From positions 1 to 64,000 of the forward strand of contig NZ_JAHKQI010000002.1 in NCBI RefSeq assembly GCF_018860975.1: 64,000 nucleotides of DNA. Direction: 5' to 3'. Of the stretch, positions 45,560 through 55,205 are shown piece by piece; position 1 is the first letter of the stretch; each line of letters begins with the position of its first letter. A program made the position numbers and the translations under genes. Source of the DNA: Lentibacter algarum (lineage in GTDB: Bacteria; Pseudomonadota; Alphaproteobacteria; Rhodobacterales; Rhodobacteraceae). The notes beneath the pieces were generated by a model, which was given only the letters and a program-made list of their open reading frames with translations, was not told where the DNA came from and did no database searches.

Positions 45560-46269
45560 CTGATCAGCATGTCGCCCAGCAGCCCAAGCTGAAAGCCAGC
45601 GACCGCACCGAGGGGCGGGGCCCACTGCCGCTCGAGCCTGACTTGCGGAGCGATATCTTCAAATAGCAGGTAGATGATACCGCTAGCCGCGAACAGCATA
45701 AGAGCTCCGAGCAGTTCGGGCTGTCCGGCTGCATATTCGTGCCCGAGCCAAGCCGACACCGCACCAACGAGGGGCAAGCATGAAAACGCAAGTAGCAAGT
45801 TACGTGGCTTATGCGTGCCCTTCGCGATCATCTCGCGATAGGCATTGAAGCCTTCGGGAAGGTTTTGCAGTGCGATCAAAAGCGCCAGCAAATAGCCAGC
45901 CGAGCCACCAACCGCAAGCGATGCCCCAAGGGCTATCGCCTCTGGCACATAGTCGAGCATCATCGCAAAAAGCTGAGCTGATCCTCCGCCGCTCTTTGCG
46001 ATCATCCTATCAAGCAAGAAGAATGCGAGGCCGCCTGATGTGAAGGCCAAAGCCGCCCAACCAGCCGAGAGCCTTTCAGCCCCTTCCGGCACCAGAACGA
46101 GGGCTACCGCGGCAAACAGGGCGCCGCCACCGAAGGCAACAACGCTGTGCCGAAATTCCTGATCAAGCCAGTGCGACTGAAAGCTTGCCTTCGTTGCCAG
46201 AGCGGCTCCGAGGGGAATCGTGACGCCAGCAAACGTGGCAAGGAGAACAGCTGAAAGGAGATGATCCAT
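45556..46269 (-). CDS. ZIP-family divalent metal transporter (divergent)
   Basis: The 237-residue protein has eight hydrophobic segments and two ZIP signature helices: LDYVPEAIALGASLA (~residues 104-118) and LIALQNLPEGFNAYREM (~residues 131-147). The Pro-Glu pairs are kept, but the usual His of HNxPEG is Gln-Asn and the second position has Asp-Tyr before PE. Metal binding may therefore differ from zinc or iron importers. ATG at 46269 is the first start. Confidence 0.8.
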   Translation of the reverse strand: MDHLLSAVLLATFAGVTIPLGAALATKASFQSHWLDQEFRHSVVAFGGGALFAAVALVLVPEGAERLSAGWAALAFTSGGLAFFLLDRMIAKSGGGSAQLFAMMLDYVPEAIALGASLAVGGSAGYLLALLIALQNLPEGFNAYREMIAKGTHKPRNLLLAFSCLPLVGAVSAWLGHEYAAGQPELLGALMLFAASGIIYLLFEDIAPQVRLERQWAPPLGAVAGFQLGLLGDMLIS

Positions 46270-46315
46270 GGGGAATGTTACCGCATGTCGGGGGGCACTG
46301 CACTAGGCGGGCAAC

Positions 46316-46355
46316 AAAAAAACCCGCCTGACTTTTGAGGGCCAAGACGGGGTTT
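46316..46355 (-). terminator. Probable terminator downstream of trxA
   Basis: On the minus strand an AAACCC (46355-46350) and a GGGTTT (46325-46320) can pair around a 24-base loop and run into TTTTTTT. The stem is only six base pairs with a large loop, so I give moderate weight. It lies 23 bases beyond the trxA stop, before the ZIP gene. Confidence 0.5.
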
Positions 46356-46377
46356 GTGTTTTGATATGACGAACGGT

Positions 46378-46698
46378 TTAAAGCGCGTCTTCGATCCAGC
46401 TTTGCAGAGCGGCTTTAGGACGCGCGCCTGAGAGGTTTGAAACTGGCTGACCGTCTTTGAAAACGAACAGGGCAGGGATGCCACGAACGCCCATCGCGGC
46501 GGCTGAGTTGGGGTTTGAGTCAACGTCGATTTTGACGATCTTCACTTTACCGTCCATCTCGGCTGAAAGCTCTTCAAGTGATGGGCCGATTTGCTTGCAA
46601 GGCCCACACCATTCTGCCCAGAAATCAACCACGACGGGGATGTCTGAGTTTTTAACTTCGGCTTCAAATGAGTCGTCTGTGACTGCTACGGTTGCCAT
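46378..46698 (-). CDS. trxA: Thioredoxin
   Basis: The 106-residue thioredoxin is a general disulfide reductase of the cytosol. The active site WCGPC (residues 30-34) lies in [16 protein letters not shown], and the cis-proline region [16 protein letters not shown] is intact. It sits downstream of addA by 41 bases and is likely part of that minus-strand run, which matches the conserved addB-addA-trxA order in alphaproteobacteria. Confidence 0.97.
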   Translation of the reverse strand: MATVAVTDDSFEAEVKNSDIPVVVDFWAEWCGPCKQIGPSLEELSAEMDGKVKIVKIDVDSNPNSAAAMGVRGIPALFVFKDGQPVSNLSGARPKAALQSWIEDAL

Positions 46699-46739
46699 GA
46701 GGCTTCTCCTAAAGGGGGTTTCGGTTGCTTGATCAGAAC

Positions 46740-49700
46740 CTATGAAGCCGCGCGCCTAACGTCAAGATGTGGTGTGTCTCTGAGGGCTTTGATCACAAGA
46801 TCATGATCAAGAGGCATCAACTCGGCTGTCTTGGTCCACAAGATAGCGGTGCTGATCGTCTTGTTTGGCCATATCTGGGCGGTTGCCTCAGCGTATGCCC
46901 CCATTTGCCGCAGGAGGCCTTGCGGCGTGTCGGTGGCATTGGCGGGAAGGGAGCGGTTGGTTTTGTAGTCTACAATAAGGACTGCGTTGTCGCTGATGAC
47001 CAGCCTGTCAATGATGCCGTGCATACGGGCGCCCAATGTCTTGCTAGGCGCGCTGAGCGGCACTTCTCCGAGCGTTCCATTGGCGAAGAGATGGGCGAGG
47101 TGTGGTGCCTCAAGTGTTAACCTGGCCTCCGTCAACTGCTGAGCGTAGCTCTCTCCCAAAATACTTCCGGCGACTTGTTCCCATTGCGCAGCTGGAAAGC
47201 CTGGCAAGACCTCAAGCAGGAGGTGAACTTCGGTTCCGTAGCGCAACGCTGTTTCTTCATCTTGTCCGGTTTCTCCGGCGAGGGCCTTTGCACCGCCAAG
47301 ATCGGAGGGAGACAGCGGTTTGGGGCCTTCGAGCCCCTGCGGTGCGGGCAGCTGAAAGTAGCCTTCCAGTGCCGCATTTTCAATGCTTTTAGCCTGATTA
47401 GAGACAGTTTCAATGGCGCCCCAATCTCCGACCTCATACCGTTTGAACGCGGCGTTCGTAGTGCTGTCAAAGGGCAATTGCTCGGCCGCCAACAGCACTC
47501 TGTTCATCCAGCTGTCCTCTTTGTCTACTGCACCGGCAGCGGCTACTATGAGCCACTTTTCTGCACGGGTCATCGAGACATACAGAAGCCTTTCGCGCTC
47601 GGCGACCAAGGCGGCCTCCTTTTGTTTCACAACCTCTCGCAAAATCTCGGGCCGCTCGGTTTTCGGCTGCTTCCAGAGCGCGGTTTCGTTTGAGGCGAGG
47701 ACATGATCGCTGACTTCGGTCTTGCGATCGGCGGTGTCTGGCATGATCACGATGGGTGACTCTAGCCCTTTGGAGCCGTGCACCGTCATCACCCTGATGC
47801 GTTTGCCGCCTGATTCCATCTGCCGTTTAACTTCCGGATCGTCGGAGGCAAGCCAGCTGAGAAAGCCTGTGAGAGACGGCACTGAAAAGCGCTCGAATGA
47901 CAGGGCTTGTGAGAGGAAGGCGTCGATGGCGTCTTCTGCTTCATGGCCAAGGCGTTTGAGGAACCTTTGCCGCGCGCCGTGACGGGTAAGCATGCGTTCG
48001 ATCAACTCATAAGGACGCGCGAAATCGGCCTGATCACGAAGATCTTTCAGAATTTCGAACGTTTGGGGGTGTTTGTCAGAGGCCTTGCGCAAAGCCTCCC
48101 AAAGCCCGCCTTTACGTCCGTGCGCAAGCGTGAACAACTGTTGTTCGCTCCAGCCAAAAATCGGCGAGCGCAGCGCGGCTGCGAGAGAAAGATCATCACT
48201 TTCCGTAGCGAGAAATGACAACAATGCTGTGATATCTTTCACGGCGATTTCTTCACCGACTTTCAGCCTGTCGGCTCCAGCCACATCAAGCCCTTTGGCC
48301 TTACATGCGCGGATGATTTCATGAAACAGCGGAGAGCGTCGTTGCATCAGAATGAGGAAGTCACCTTCATGCACAGGCCTGCCTTGCCAAGTGCCGTCCT
48401 TGGCCTTCTCTGTCGGAATGAGCTGTTTGTCATCAATCATCGTGCGGATATTCAAGGCGATGTTTTCCGCAAGAATAGAGACTGGATCAGCAGGGCTTAG
48501 AAGATCAACAGGGTTATACCACGGGGTGCCATCATCCTTGGCCGTCTTTTCGACCACCGGCCAGATATCGACCCGACCGGGCATGTCATGATGAAAGGCA
48601 ATGTGGCGCTCGTTGTCAGCAACGCCAAACTCCGGACGATCTGCAAACACCTGATCAACCAACGACAGGATGGCTGGCGACGAGCGGAAACTGTATGCAA
48701 GCGAGCGCTCGTTAAGCGGCTTGGAGCGGTGGGCAAGTTTCTTGGAAAACTCTTCGCGCATTCTGTCAAACTCACGGCTGTCGGCACCCTGAAAAGAGTA
48801 GATAGATTGTTTTTTGTCACCGACCACAAAAATTGTTCGCTCATCGGCTTCACGAGCGCCGTCGCCCGAGGTGATCTCGCGTGCAAGCTCCTCGATCACT
48901 GACCATTGTTCGGGTGAGGTGTCCTGCGCTTCATCGACCAAAATATGATCGATCCCGCCATCAAGCCTGTAAAGCACCCATTGCGCGACATTGGAATCGG
49001 TTAGCAACTCTTTCGTTTTGTGAATTAGGTCATCAAAATCGAGCCACCCGCGCTGAGCTTTGAGTGTTTCGTAATGCCAGAGGAACTGCCGCGCAAACTT
49101 GTGTAACGCCAACGTCTTTTGCACAGAAACGAGAGCCAATTGCACGTGCTTTGCGTCATGCACCCGATCCATTAGAGCATGCAGCTCTTCGATTACGGGC
49201 TCAAAAACCTTAACCGCAGCCGTATGTCTGGATTGCGGAAAGTTGCTGGACTTCGAGTCATGATTCGAGTTGCTGTAGAGACAAATCTTGTAAAGAGCCT
49301 CGAGCGTTTGTTTGCTGTCGGGCAAAGCTACGGCGCTTTGGAGCGCATCAATAAACTTTTGATACATTGATGTTGTCTGGCCACGGATCGAAAGGCATGC
49401 CTCAACGAGACTCTCTTCACTGCCGTCAAGCGCGATGCTTGCAGCATAGTTTTCGTCGGCCTGTGCTGGCAACTGAAACAACTCGTTTGCCATAGCCAAA
49501 GTCATAGGTTTCTCAAACTTAGCCTTGTTAGAGACTATTTGCTGGGTGAGCTTCTCTGGCTCGCTACCGCCCAAAACCTGTGCCATGCCACGCACCAAAG
49601 AGGCGTCGGTGGCGCTGGCGGCCATTGTGTCGAGCACCTGTTCACGCAGCTGTGCAGCGGTTCTGTCGTCGAGCTCGGCAAACTGGGGAGAGACGCCGGC

Positions 49701-50114
49701 TTCGAGCGGAAAGCGCCGCAGGAGAGCGGCGCAAAACGAGTGAATCGTCTGGATGCGCAATCCGCCCGGTGTCTCGATTGCGCGTGCGAACAGTCGGCGG
49801 GCATTTGCCAGCGTCTCAGCATCGGCGGCCACTTCACCCAGCTCTTCAAGCTCTTTACGAAGAGTCTCATTCGGCCGCATCGCCCAACTTCCGAGGCGCT
49901 TGAACAGCCTGTTCTGCATCTCGGATGCGGCCGCTTTCGTGTAGGTGAGACAAAGCACGTTTTGCGGGCTTACTCCCTTGAGCAAAAGCCGAGCAACACG
50001 ATCGGTGAGCACGCGGGTTTTGCCTGATCCGGCGTTCGCTGAAAGCCATGTCGAAAGTGATGGATCGGCGGCGACGATTTGGGCAACGCTGGCTTCGTGT
50101 GGGAGTTTTTTCAT
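46740..50114 (-). CDS. addA: Double-strand-break repair helicase-nuclease AddA
   Basis: AddA with AddB processes double-strand ends for RecA-dependent repair. The 1124-residue protein has a UvrD-type helicase: Walker [21 protein letters not shown] (residues ~24-43), [21 protein letters not shown], and the Walker [32 protein letters not shown] is motif V. The C-terminal RecB-like nuclease motif is [13 protein letters not shown] near residue 1065. ATG at 50114 overlaps the addB stop by four bases; an in-frame extension upstream has no ribosome site. Confidence 0.96.
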   Translation of the reverse strand: MKKLPHEASVAQIVAADPSLSTWLSANAGSGKTRVLTDRVARLLLKGVSPQNVLCLTYTKAAASEMQNRLFKRLGSWAMRPNETLRKELEELGEVAADAETLANARRLFARAIETPGGLRIQTIHSFCAALLRRFPLEAGVSPQFAELDDRTAAQLREQVLDTMAASATDASLVRGMAQVLGGSEPEKLTQQIVSNKAKFEKPMTLAMANELFQLPAQADENYAASIALDGSEESLVEACLSIRGQTTSMYQKFIDALQSAVALPDSKQTLEALYKICLYSNSNHDSKSSNFPQSRHTAAVKVFEPVIEELHALMDRVHDAKHVQLALVSVQKTLALHKFARQFLWHYETLKAQRGWLDFDDLIHKTKELLTDSNVAQWVLYRLDGGIDHILVDEAQDTSPEQWSVIEELAREITSGDGAREADERTIFVVGDKKQSIYSFQGADSREFDRMREEFSKKLAHRSKPLNERSLAYSFRSSPAILSLVDQVFADRPEFGVADNERHIAFHHDMPGRVDIWPVVEKTAKDDGTPWYNPVDLLSPADPVSILAENIALNIRTMIDDKQLIPTEKAKDGTWQGRPVHEGDFLILMQRRSPLFHEIIRACKAKGLDVAGADRLKVGEEIAVKDITALLSFLATESDDLSLAAALRSPIFGWSEQQLFTLAHGRKGGLWEALRKASDKHPQTFEILKDLRDQADFARPYELIERMLTRHGARQRFLKRLGHEAEDAIDAFLSQALSFERFSVPSLTGFLSWLASDDPEVKRQMESGGKRIRVMTVHGSKGLESPIVIMPDTADRKTEVSDHVLASNETALWKQPKTERPEILREVVKQKEAALVAERERLLYVSMTRAEKWLIVAAAGAVDKEDSWMNRVLLAAEQLPFDSTTNAAFKRYEVGDWGAIETVSNQAKSIENAALEGYFQLPAPQGLEGPKPLSPSDLGGAKALAGETGQDEETALRYGTEVHLLLEVLPGFPAAQWEQVAGSILGESYAQQLTEARLTLEAPHLAHLFANGTLGEVPLSAPSKTLGARMHGIIDRLVISDNAVLIVDYKTNRSLPANATDTPQGLLRQMGAYAEATAQIWPNKTISTAILWTKTAELMPLDHDLVIKALRDTPHLDVRRAAS

Positions 50115-53041
50115 GTTAGAACCTCCTTCACAGGGGCATCTGTTCCAGACCATTCGCCGTATCGCGCGAGGTGATCATAGTCGCCCTCAAAGCTCACTCC
50201 TTCGACAGCGCGACGAGACGGAAAGCCCTTATCAGGCGCAAGGTAGGCAGCGATGAGTTCGCGTAGGCGTGCGAGAGTTTGGTCGGATTCAAACTCTTCG
50301 GACTCCAAAGGTGCTTGCCCGGCGCCAGAGCCAAGACCGATATAGGCCGCTTGCGAAACCGCCATAGGGGGCATGCCACTGAAAGCACCGTTTTCGGCGA
50401 GCATTGCTGTGAGCGGCAACTGCTGATCAAACTTATCGCGTACTGCCTTTGTCGGAGGTATGCCAGTTTTGTAATCATAGATCGCGAGCGTATCGTCGGA
50501 TAGAAAGTCGAGCCTGTCGGCTTTGCCTGTCAGTGTGAACACCGGCATGCCGAGCTCAAACTTCGCCTCGCGCTCAAGGGCGCTGTGCGCAACGTTTTGA
50601 ACACGGGTTTGCTCTTCGGCTAGAAAGGCATCAACGATGCTTTCAAACCGCGAAAGCCACATCAACCGAGCGGCGGGCCACGGCACTTCGGCGGCTGCGA
50701 TGTCTTCGGCGAGGGCAAGCAAGGTTTCGCGGTTTCGCGTTTCGGGCGCGGTTTCTACTTCGGCAACGAAGCGCTCCATAACACCGTGCAAAACGATCCC
50801 TCGTAGCAAGGCATCGGGTAGTTTTTGCAGGGGGCCGAGCGGGCGTAATTTCAGAACATGCTTGGCGTAAACCGCGTAGGGATCGCGCGTGAGTTTTTGA
50901 ATTTCGGTGATCGAAAGTTGACGCGGACGAGCGGCGACAGGCGGACAAGGAGCGGGGCGCACAGCGGGGGTTTGTGGGCCTTCGGGCGCGTCGATAAGCC
51001 GGGCGCGCGAAAGCCAGCTTTGCCCACGGGCGCGCATTCTTTTAAGGGCGATTGTTCCGGTGTCGTCGGGCATACCCTCAAGCAAGTTTGTCAGACGGAT
51101 CACCCATCGGGAGGGCACGGTTTCGGCGTCATCGGATTTTTGCGAGCGGCTGAGCCATACCTCGGGTGCCGAGGCCGCTTGCTGAAAATCATGCGCGGAC
51201 AGGCCGATTTTGCGCTCTGGCAAAAGCAAGCCGGCCTTCAGGCGCATCGCGCGGTTGAGCCAGGGATCGGCGGGCAATGCTTCGGGCCAACTGCCTTCGT
51301 TCAAGCCCGCCAGAATGAGCAGATCGACGCCCTGAACCCGTGCTTCAAGTGTGCCCCAAATGAGTATGTTTGAATGCGGTGTAACAGAGCGGCGGACTTC
51401 GGTTGAGGACATCAGCCTGTCAGTCAGGTTGGCATAATCCTGCACAGTCATTTCGCTCTCGGACGGCGCGCAGTTGTTTAGATTTTCGAGCAACTTTTGG
51501 GCTTCAACTCCGTCAGGACGTGACCATAAAAGGCTGGTGTCAACGCCGATCGCTTCAGTCAGAGTGATGTGCTTTGAAACCAGATCGGCGATTGGGAGCG
51601 AGCCGGACAGCGTGGTGTTCATGAACACTGCTGACACCCAGCCGGCCCAACTTGCCACGCTTTCATCCTTTGCCTTTTCGGAGAATGCCAAGAGCGAACC
51701 AGCGTCTGGATGAGGAATACCACGCCGCCGAATAAACAGCTCAAGGGCGCCGGTGTTGAGCAAGTGTTGGCCGCGCGCTTCACCCATGTGACAAAGCGGA
51801 TGTTTGAGCAGGGTGATGAGTAGCTCGGCACTTACGGGCTGTTGCATCAGTTCAAGCGTGTGGCGCATGAGGCGGCCCAGTGGCGAAAGGTGCAACGGCT
51901 CTCCTGCACTATCATCGGGGATAATACCCCAGCGGCCCAGAGCGGCACTAACTTGACGTGACAGGGTTCTGTCGGGGGTGATCAACGCGGCGCGTGTGCC
52001 CGTTTCGGCGGCGGCACGCAGGCGCAATGCGATGCTGACTGCTTCCTCACGCTGGGAGTTGGCTTCAAGCAGGGTAAGCTGGTTGGTCGCATCGTCAACA
52101 ACCGGGGCGAGCTTTGGCCCATCGGTGATCCATTGATCGGTAACAGGCGCAGGGCGCAGGGCGAGTGACAGAAGCTTGGTGCGGGCGTCGGGCGTCGGGC
52201 TTGTATCGGGCCAAGGACGCACATCACGGGGGCCAAGGCCGAGGGCTTTCAGATAGGCATCAAAGCGATATTGCGGATGATCTTCCGAAAGCTCGCCTTC
52301 GCTGAGATCAGACCACGACCCCTGAGCAAAATCATAGTCGTAGCCCGGCAAAACAACCGCGCCTTGCGGTAGTTGGGCGACGGCCTGCATGAGCAGTTGC
52401 GTGAGGCCACGAGAGCCAGTCGAGCCAGCAATAATGATCGGATGATCTGGCGCTTTTTGTTCCCAGCTTTCAAGAACTTTCTCGACGATCAGACGCTGAC
52501 GGGCGGCGGTATCGAGATCATCTGAGGTGGCGTCGAAGAAGCGGTTGGCGATGTTGAAAAAGTCTTGTGCACGGGCCCAGTGACCAGATTGATCCGAGAC
52601 ATCGAGCTTGGAAATCTCGGCAGGAGACACCCCTTCTTCATGCATCTCGGAAATCAACCCCACGAGGCTTGAAGCCAGATCATAGACTGCCGAGCGCGGG
52701 GCAATTGTTGAGTCACCGTCGATCAGCGCGTGAATGAGCGGTGCGACCTCAAGTTCACGCTGCATGGCTGGAATGGCAGGCGCAAAAGTGTTCGCGACGG
52801 AGAAAGTTTCACTTTCGGAGATCAGCGAAATGCGCGGCAAAAGAAGCGCTGGGCTTTGGTCAAACAGCTCGCCAATACGGCGGCGCATACGGCCTGTGTT
52901 GACAACAAGCTGCACACGCGCGAGCGCTTCTGGGGGTTGGCCGGCATAGGCTTTGAGCAAACCGGACACCAGCGCGCGGGGAAAATCAACACCGAGCGGC
53001 ATGCCAAAAACATTGGCGCTATGCGGGCTATCAAACAGCAT
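50111..53041 (-). CDS. addB: Double-strand-break repair protein AddB
   Basis: The 976-residue alphaproteobacterial AddB partners AddA. It has a helicase-like N-terminal region without a clear Walker A motif (MPLGVDFPRALVSGLLKAY), an inactivated-helicase core (APSESEMTVQDYANLTDRL), and a C-terminal nuclease domain with TLAIYDYKTGIPPTKA (catalytic Asp/Lys). AddB from firmicutes has a 4Fe-4S cysteine cluster that I do not see here. It overlaps murU by eleven bases. Confidence 0.94.
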   Translation of the reverse strand: MLFDSPHSANVFGMPLGVDFPRALVSGLLKAYAGQPPEALARVQLVVNTGRMRRRIGELFDQSPALLLPRISLISESETFSVANTFAPAIPAMQRELEVAPLIHALIDGDSTIAPRSAVYDLASSLVGLISEMHEEGVSPAEISKLDVSDQSGHWARAQDFFNIANRFFDATSDDLDTAARQRLIVEKVLESWEQKAPDHPIIIAGSTGSRGLTQLLMQAVAQLPQGAVVLPGYDYDFAQGSWSDLSEGELSEDHPQYRFDAYLKALGLGPRDVRPWPDTSPTPDARTKLLSLALRPAPVTDQWITDGPKLAPVVDDATNQLTLLEANSQREEAVSIALRLRAAAETGTRAALITPDRTLSRQVSAALGRWGIIPDDSAGEPLHLSPLGRLMRHTLELMQQPVSAELLITLLKHPLCHMGEARGQHLLNTGALELFIRRRGIPHPDAGSLLAFSEKAKDESVASWAGWVSAVFMNTTLSGSLPIADLVSKHITLTEAIGVDTSLLWSRPDGVEAQKLLENLNNCAPSESEMTVQDYANLTDRLMSSTEVRRSVTPHSNILIWGTLEARVQGVDLLILAGLNEGSWPEALPADPWLNRAMRLKAGLLLPERKIGLSAHDFQQAASAPEVWLSRSQKSDDAETVPSRWVIRLTNLLEGMPDDTGTIALKRMRARGQSWLSRARLIDAPEGPQTPAVRPAPCPPVAARPRQLSITEIQKLTRDPYAVYAKHVLKLRPLGPLQKLPDALLRGIVLHGVMERFVAEVETAPETRNRETLLALAEDIAAAEVPWPAARLMWLSRFESIVDAFLAEEQTRVQNVAHSALEREAKFELGMPVFTLTGKADRLDFLSDDTLAIYDYKTGIPPTKAVRDKFDQQLPLTAMLAENGAFSGMPPMAVSQAAYIGLGSGAGQAPLESEEFESDQTLARLRELIAAYLAPDKGFPSRRAVEGVSFEGDYDHLARYGEWSGTDAPVKEVLT

Positions 53042-53720
53042 CGGCGAGCATCCTTTCGGCGAGGGTTATTCCTTCGGGTGAGCCAACGTCACACCAGCGG
53101 CCTTCGTAGGGCAGGCCAAAAAGCGTGCCGCGATCAAGGAAAGTATCCCATAGTTTGTTGAGGGAAAAGGCGGCCTCGGGGATGTCGTATAGCAGCTCGG
53201 TTTTGATGATCTGGGCGCCGGAGTAAACGAGGCCAGCACCTCGCGAAGCCTGCCCATTGTCACTTAGCAAAAAGTCGCCTTTGCCCTTGTGGCCGAGCGC
53301 AAATTTTGGCGGGACACACATGAGGAGCGCATCCATTTTGCTAGGATCCCATGCTTTGCCGAGAGCTTGCAAGGGGTTCGGGCCTGACCAGACAGCATCG
53401 GAGTTGAGAGTGAAAACCGGATCTGACCCAAGCAAGGGAAGAGCGTTGCGCAACCCGCCGCCTGTTTCGAGAACTTCGGGGAGCTCGACCAGAGTTGTGA
53501 CACCAGACCATGCGAGATGATCCTCTAGGATATGCGGAAAATAATGCAAATTGACGACAATTTCCCGCAGGGCGAGTGGCGCGGTGAGCGCGAGTGCGTG
53601 GTCGATCAACGGCTTGCCAGCCACCGCTATCATGGGCTTTGGCTTGTCGGCGGTCAAAGCACCCATGCGGGTGCCAAAACCAGCGGCAAAGATCATCAGA
53701 GCGTCGGGACTGTTCCGCAT
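53031..53720 (-). CDS. murU: N-acetylmuramate-1-phosphate uridylyltransferase (MurU-like)
   Basis: MurU makes UDP-MurNAc from MurNAc-1-phosphate and bypasses de novo synthesis, giving fosfomycin tolerance in Pseudomonas. The 229-residue protein has the nucleotidyltransferase loop MIFAAGFGTRMGALTADKPKP (in part, residues 9-29), with Arg and Lys of the active site, and FTLNSDAVWSGPNPL with the metal Asp. Two starts are possible: ATG 53720, or ATG 53696, which gives a TGATG junction with amgK. I keep the longer form. The neighbouring amgK makes the assignment stronger. Confidence 0.85.
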   Translation of the reverse strand: MRNSPDALMIFAAGFGTRMGALTADKPKPMIAVAGKPLIDHALALTAPLALREIVVNLHYFPHILEDHLAWSGVTTLVELPEVLETGGGLRNALPLLGSDPVFTLNSDAVWSGPNPLQALGKAWDPSKMDALLMCVPPKFALGHKGKGDFLLSDNGQASRGAGLVYSGAQIIKTELLYDIPEAAFSLNKLWDTFLDRGTLFGLPYEGRWCDVGSPEGITLAERMLADAV

Positions 53721-54694
53721 TTTTCTTTCAGTTCCTTGAGAAGGGTTTCGCTTGGAGCAGGCAGGTCTGCGAGAAGTTGGTAACGCAAATCAGCGAGCAC
53801 GGGGTGCTCAAGATCGCGCATGAGATAGGCCCAAACCCTTGGGATGAAGTCAACATAGTGAGGCTTATTGAAATGCAGGCTGAGGCGCGCAAACACCCCC
53901 AGAATACGCAGATTTCGCTGCGCACCGAGCAAGGCATAAGCGGCTTTGAAGCCTTCAGCAGACTGGCCTGAAGCGCTGATGTAGCGGTTGAGCATCGTGA
54001 CTTCGATATGCGGAGGAACATCGCGGCGGGCGTCTTGTAGAAGCGACACCAGATCATAGGCCGGATGACCGAGCATTGCGTCTTGAAAGTCAAGCAGACC
54101 GACGCGAGCGGGGCCAACGCGTTCGGGCAACCAAAGCAGGTTTTCAGCGTGATAGTCGCGCTGGATGAGCACCGAGAAATCGGTGATGTGGGTTTCGAGT
54201 AGGGCGCGAAATGCGGGCAAAAAACTGTCGGCGCTGGTGTCGGCATACCAACGGTGCGCGAGCGCGGCCATGTTGGACATGACTTCAGCGTCATAGGGCT
54301 TCAAGCCCTCAAGGGCGGGTGCTTTATGCAGCGCGAGGAGCACATCGGTTGCGGCTTCGTAAAGCGGTGTTTCGAACGCAAGTTGATCAGGAATAACGCG
54401 GGCAAAGAGCGCATCTCCGAGGTCTTCAAGCAGCAAGAAGCCGTTTTCGGCGTCGACGGCGAGGATGTCTGGCGCAGACAGGCCGACCTGCGTCAGGTGC
54501 TCGGCGACTTGCACAAAAGGGCGGACATCTTCGCCTTTCTCTGGCGGCGCATCCATCAGAACAGCGGGCTGACCGCGCAATGAAAGCCGCTCGTAACGAC
54601 GGTTTGAGGCGTCACCGGCAAGAGGCGATCGGGTGGCTTCGGACCAACCCGATTTCGCTAGAAATGCTTCGATCTTTTGAGCGCGGTTTGTCAT
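53696..54694 (-). CDS. amgK: N-acetylmuramate/N-acetylglucosamine kinase (AmgK-like phosphotransferase)
   Basis: AmgK phosphorylates anomeric MurNAc to MurNAc-1-phosphate in cell-wall recycling. The 332-residue protein has the aminoglycoside-phosphotransferase fold. Visible parts are AGDASNRRYERLSL near the N-terminus, FSVLIQRDYHAENLLWLPE with the catalytic HAEN and RDYH, and GLLDFQDAMLGHPAYDLVSLL with the metal-binding D..D. I chose ATG at 54694, which overlaps the tsaE stop by four bases. It heads the AmgK-MurU pair; a general aminoglycoside phosphotransferase is the alternative. Confidence 0.85.
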   Translation of the reverse strand: MTNRAQKIEAFLAKSGWSEATRSPLAGDASNRRYERLSLRGQPAVLMDAPPEKGEDVRPFVQVAEHLTQVGLSAPDILAVDAENGFLLLEDLGDALFARVIPDQLAFETPLYEAATDVLLALHKAPALEGLKPYDAEVMSNMAALAHRWYADTSADSFLPAFRALLETHITDFSVLIQRDYHAENLLWLPERVGPARVGLLDFQDAMLGHPAYDLVSLLQDARRDVPPHIEVTMLNRYISASGQSAEGFKAAYALLGAQRNLRILGVFARLSLHFNKPHYVDFIPRVWAYLMRDLEHPVLADLRYQLLADLPAPSETLLKELKEKCGTVPTL

Positions 54695-55164
54695 GATGTG
54701 GCAATGTCTTTCAGAAATGCCCAACGAGGAGAAGACGCTTGGATAGTGAGGTGTCGCGCGTCATCTTCGTCGCCGAGTTTGAAGGTAAGGTGAACTGCGT
54801 TTTGAGGTGTAATAGAGCCTAATCTATCGGGCCATTCTACAAGACAAACCGCATCTTCAAACGCATCTGTCAGACCAAGCTCGACGAGCTCGGAAGGATC
54901 GTTCAGGCGGTAAAGATCGGCATGCCAAAGCTCGCCTTTGATGGTGTCATAAGTCTGAACCAGAGTGAAAGTTGGCGAAGGCACATCTTCGGGCACCAGC
55001 AAGAGAGATTGAATGACAGAGCGGGCGAAATGGGTTTTGCCTGCACCGATACCACCAGAGAGCAAAACAACGTCGCCTGGAGCAAGTTTTGCAGCCAGTT
55101 GCCGCGCAAAAAGAGCCGTATCTTCAGGGCTAGAAAGGGTGATTTCGGCGAGGAAGTGATGCAT
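54691..55164 (-). CDS. tsaE: tRNA threonylcarbamoyladenosine ATPase TsaE
   Basis: TsaE, with TsaB and TsaD, makes t6A37 in tRNA. The 157-residue protein has the P-loop LSGGIGAGKTHFARSVIQ near residues 34-51 and the switch VPSPTFTLVQTYDTIKGELWHADLYRL with EWPDRLG. I chose the ATG at 55164 (MHHFLAEI). An upstream ATG at 55194 would add ten residues. tsaB and tsaD are not in the window. It is joined to amgK by an ATGA. Confidence 0.93.
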   Translation of the reverse strand: MHHFLAEITLSSPEDTALFARQLAAKLAPGDVVLLSGGIGAGKTHFARSVIQSLLLVPEDVPSPTFTLVQTYDTIKGELWHADLYRLNDPSELVELGLTDAFEDAVCLVEWPDRLGSITPQNAVHLTFKLGDEDDARHLTIQASSPRWAFLKDIATS

Positions 55165-55205
55165 GCCTGAAAGATGCCTACTGGCTGCGAGCACTGCAAG
55201 CGGTT

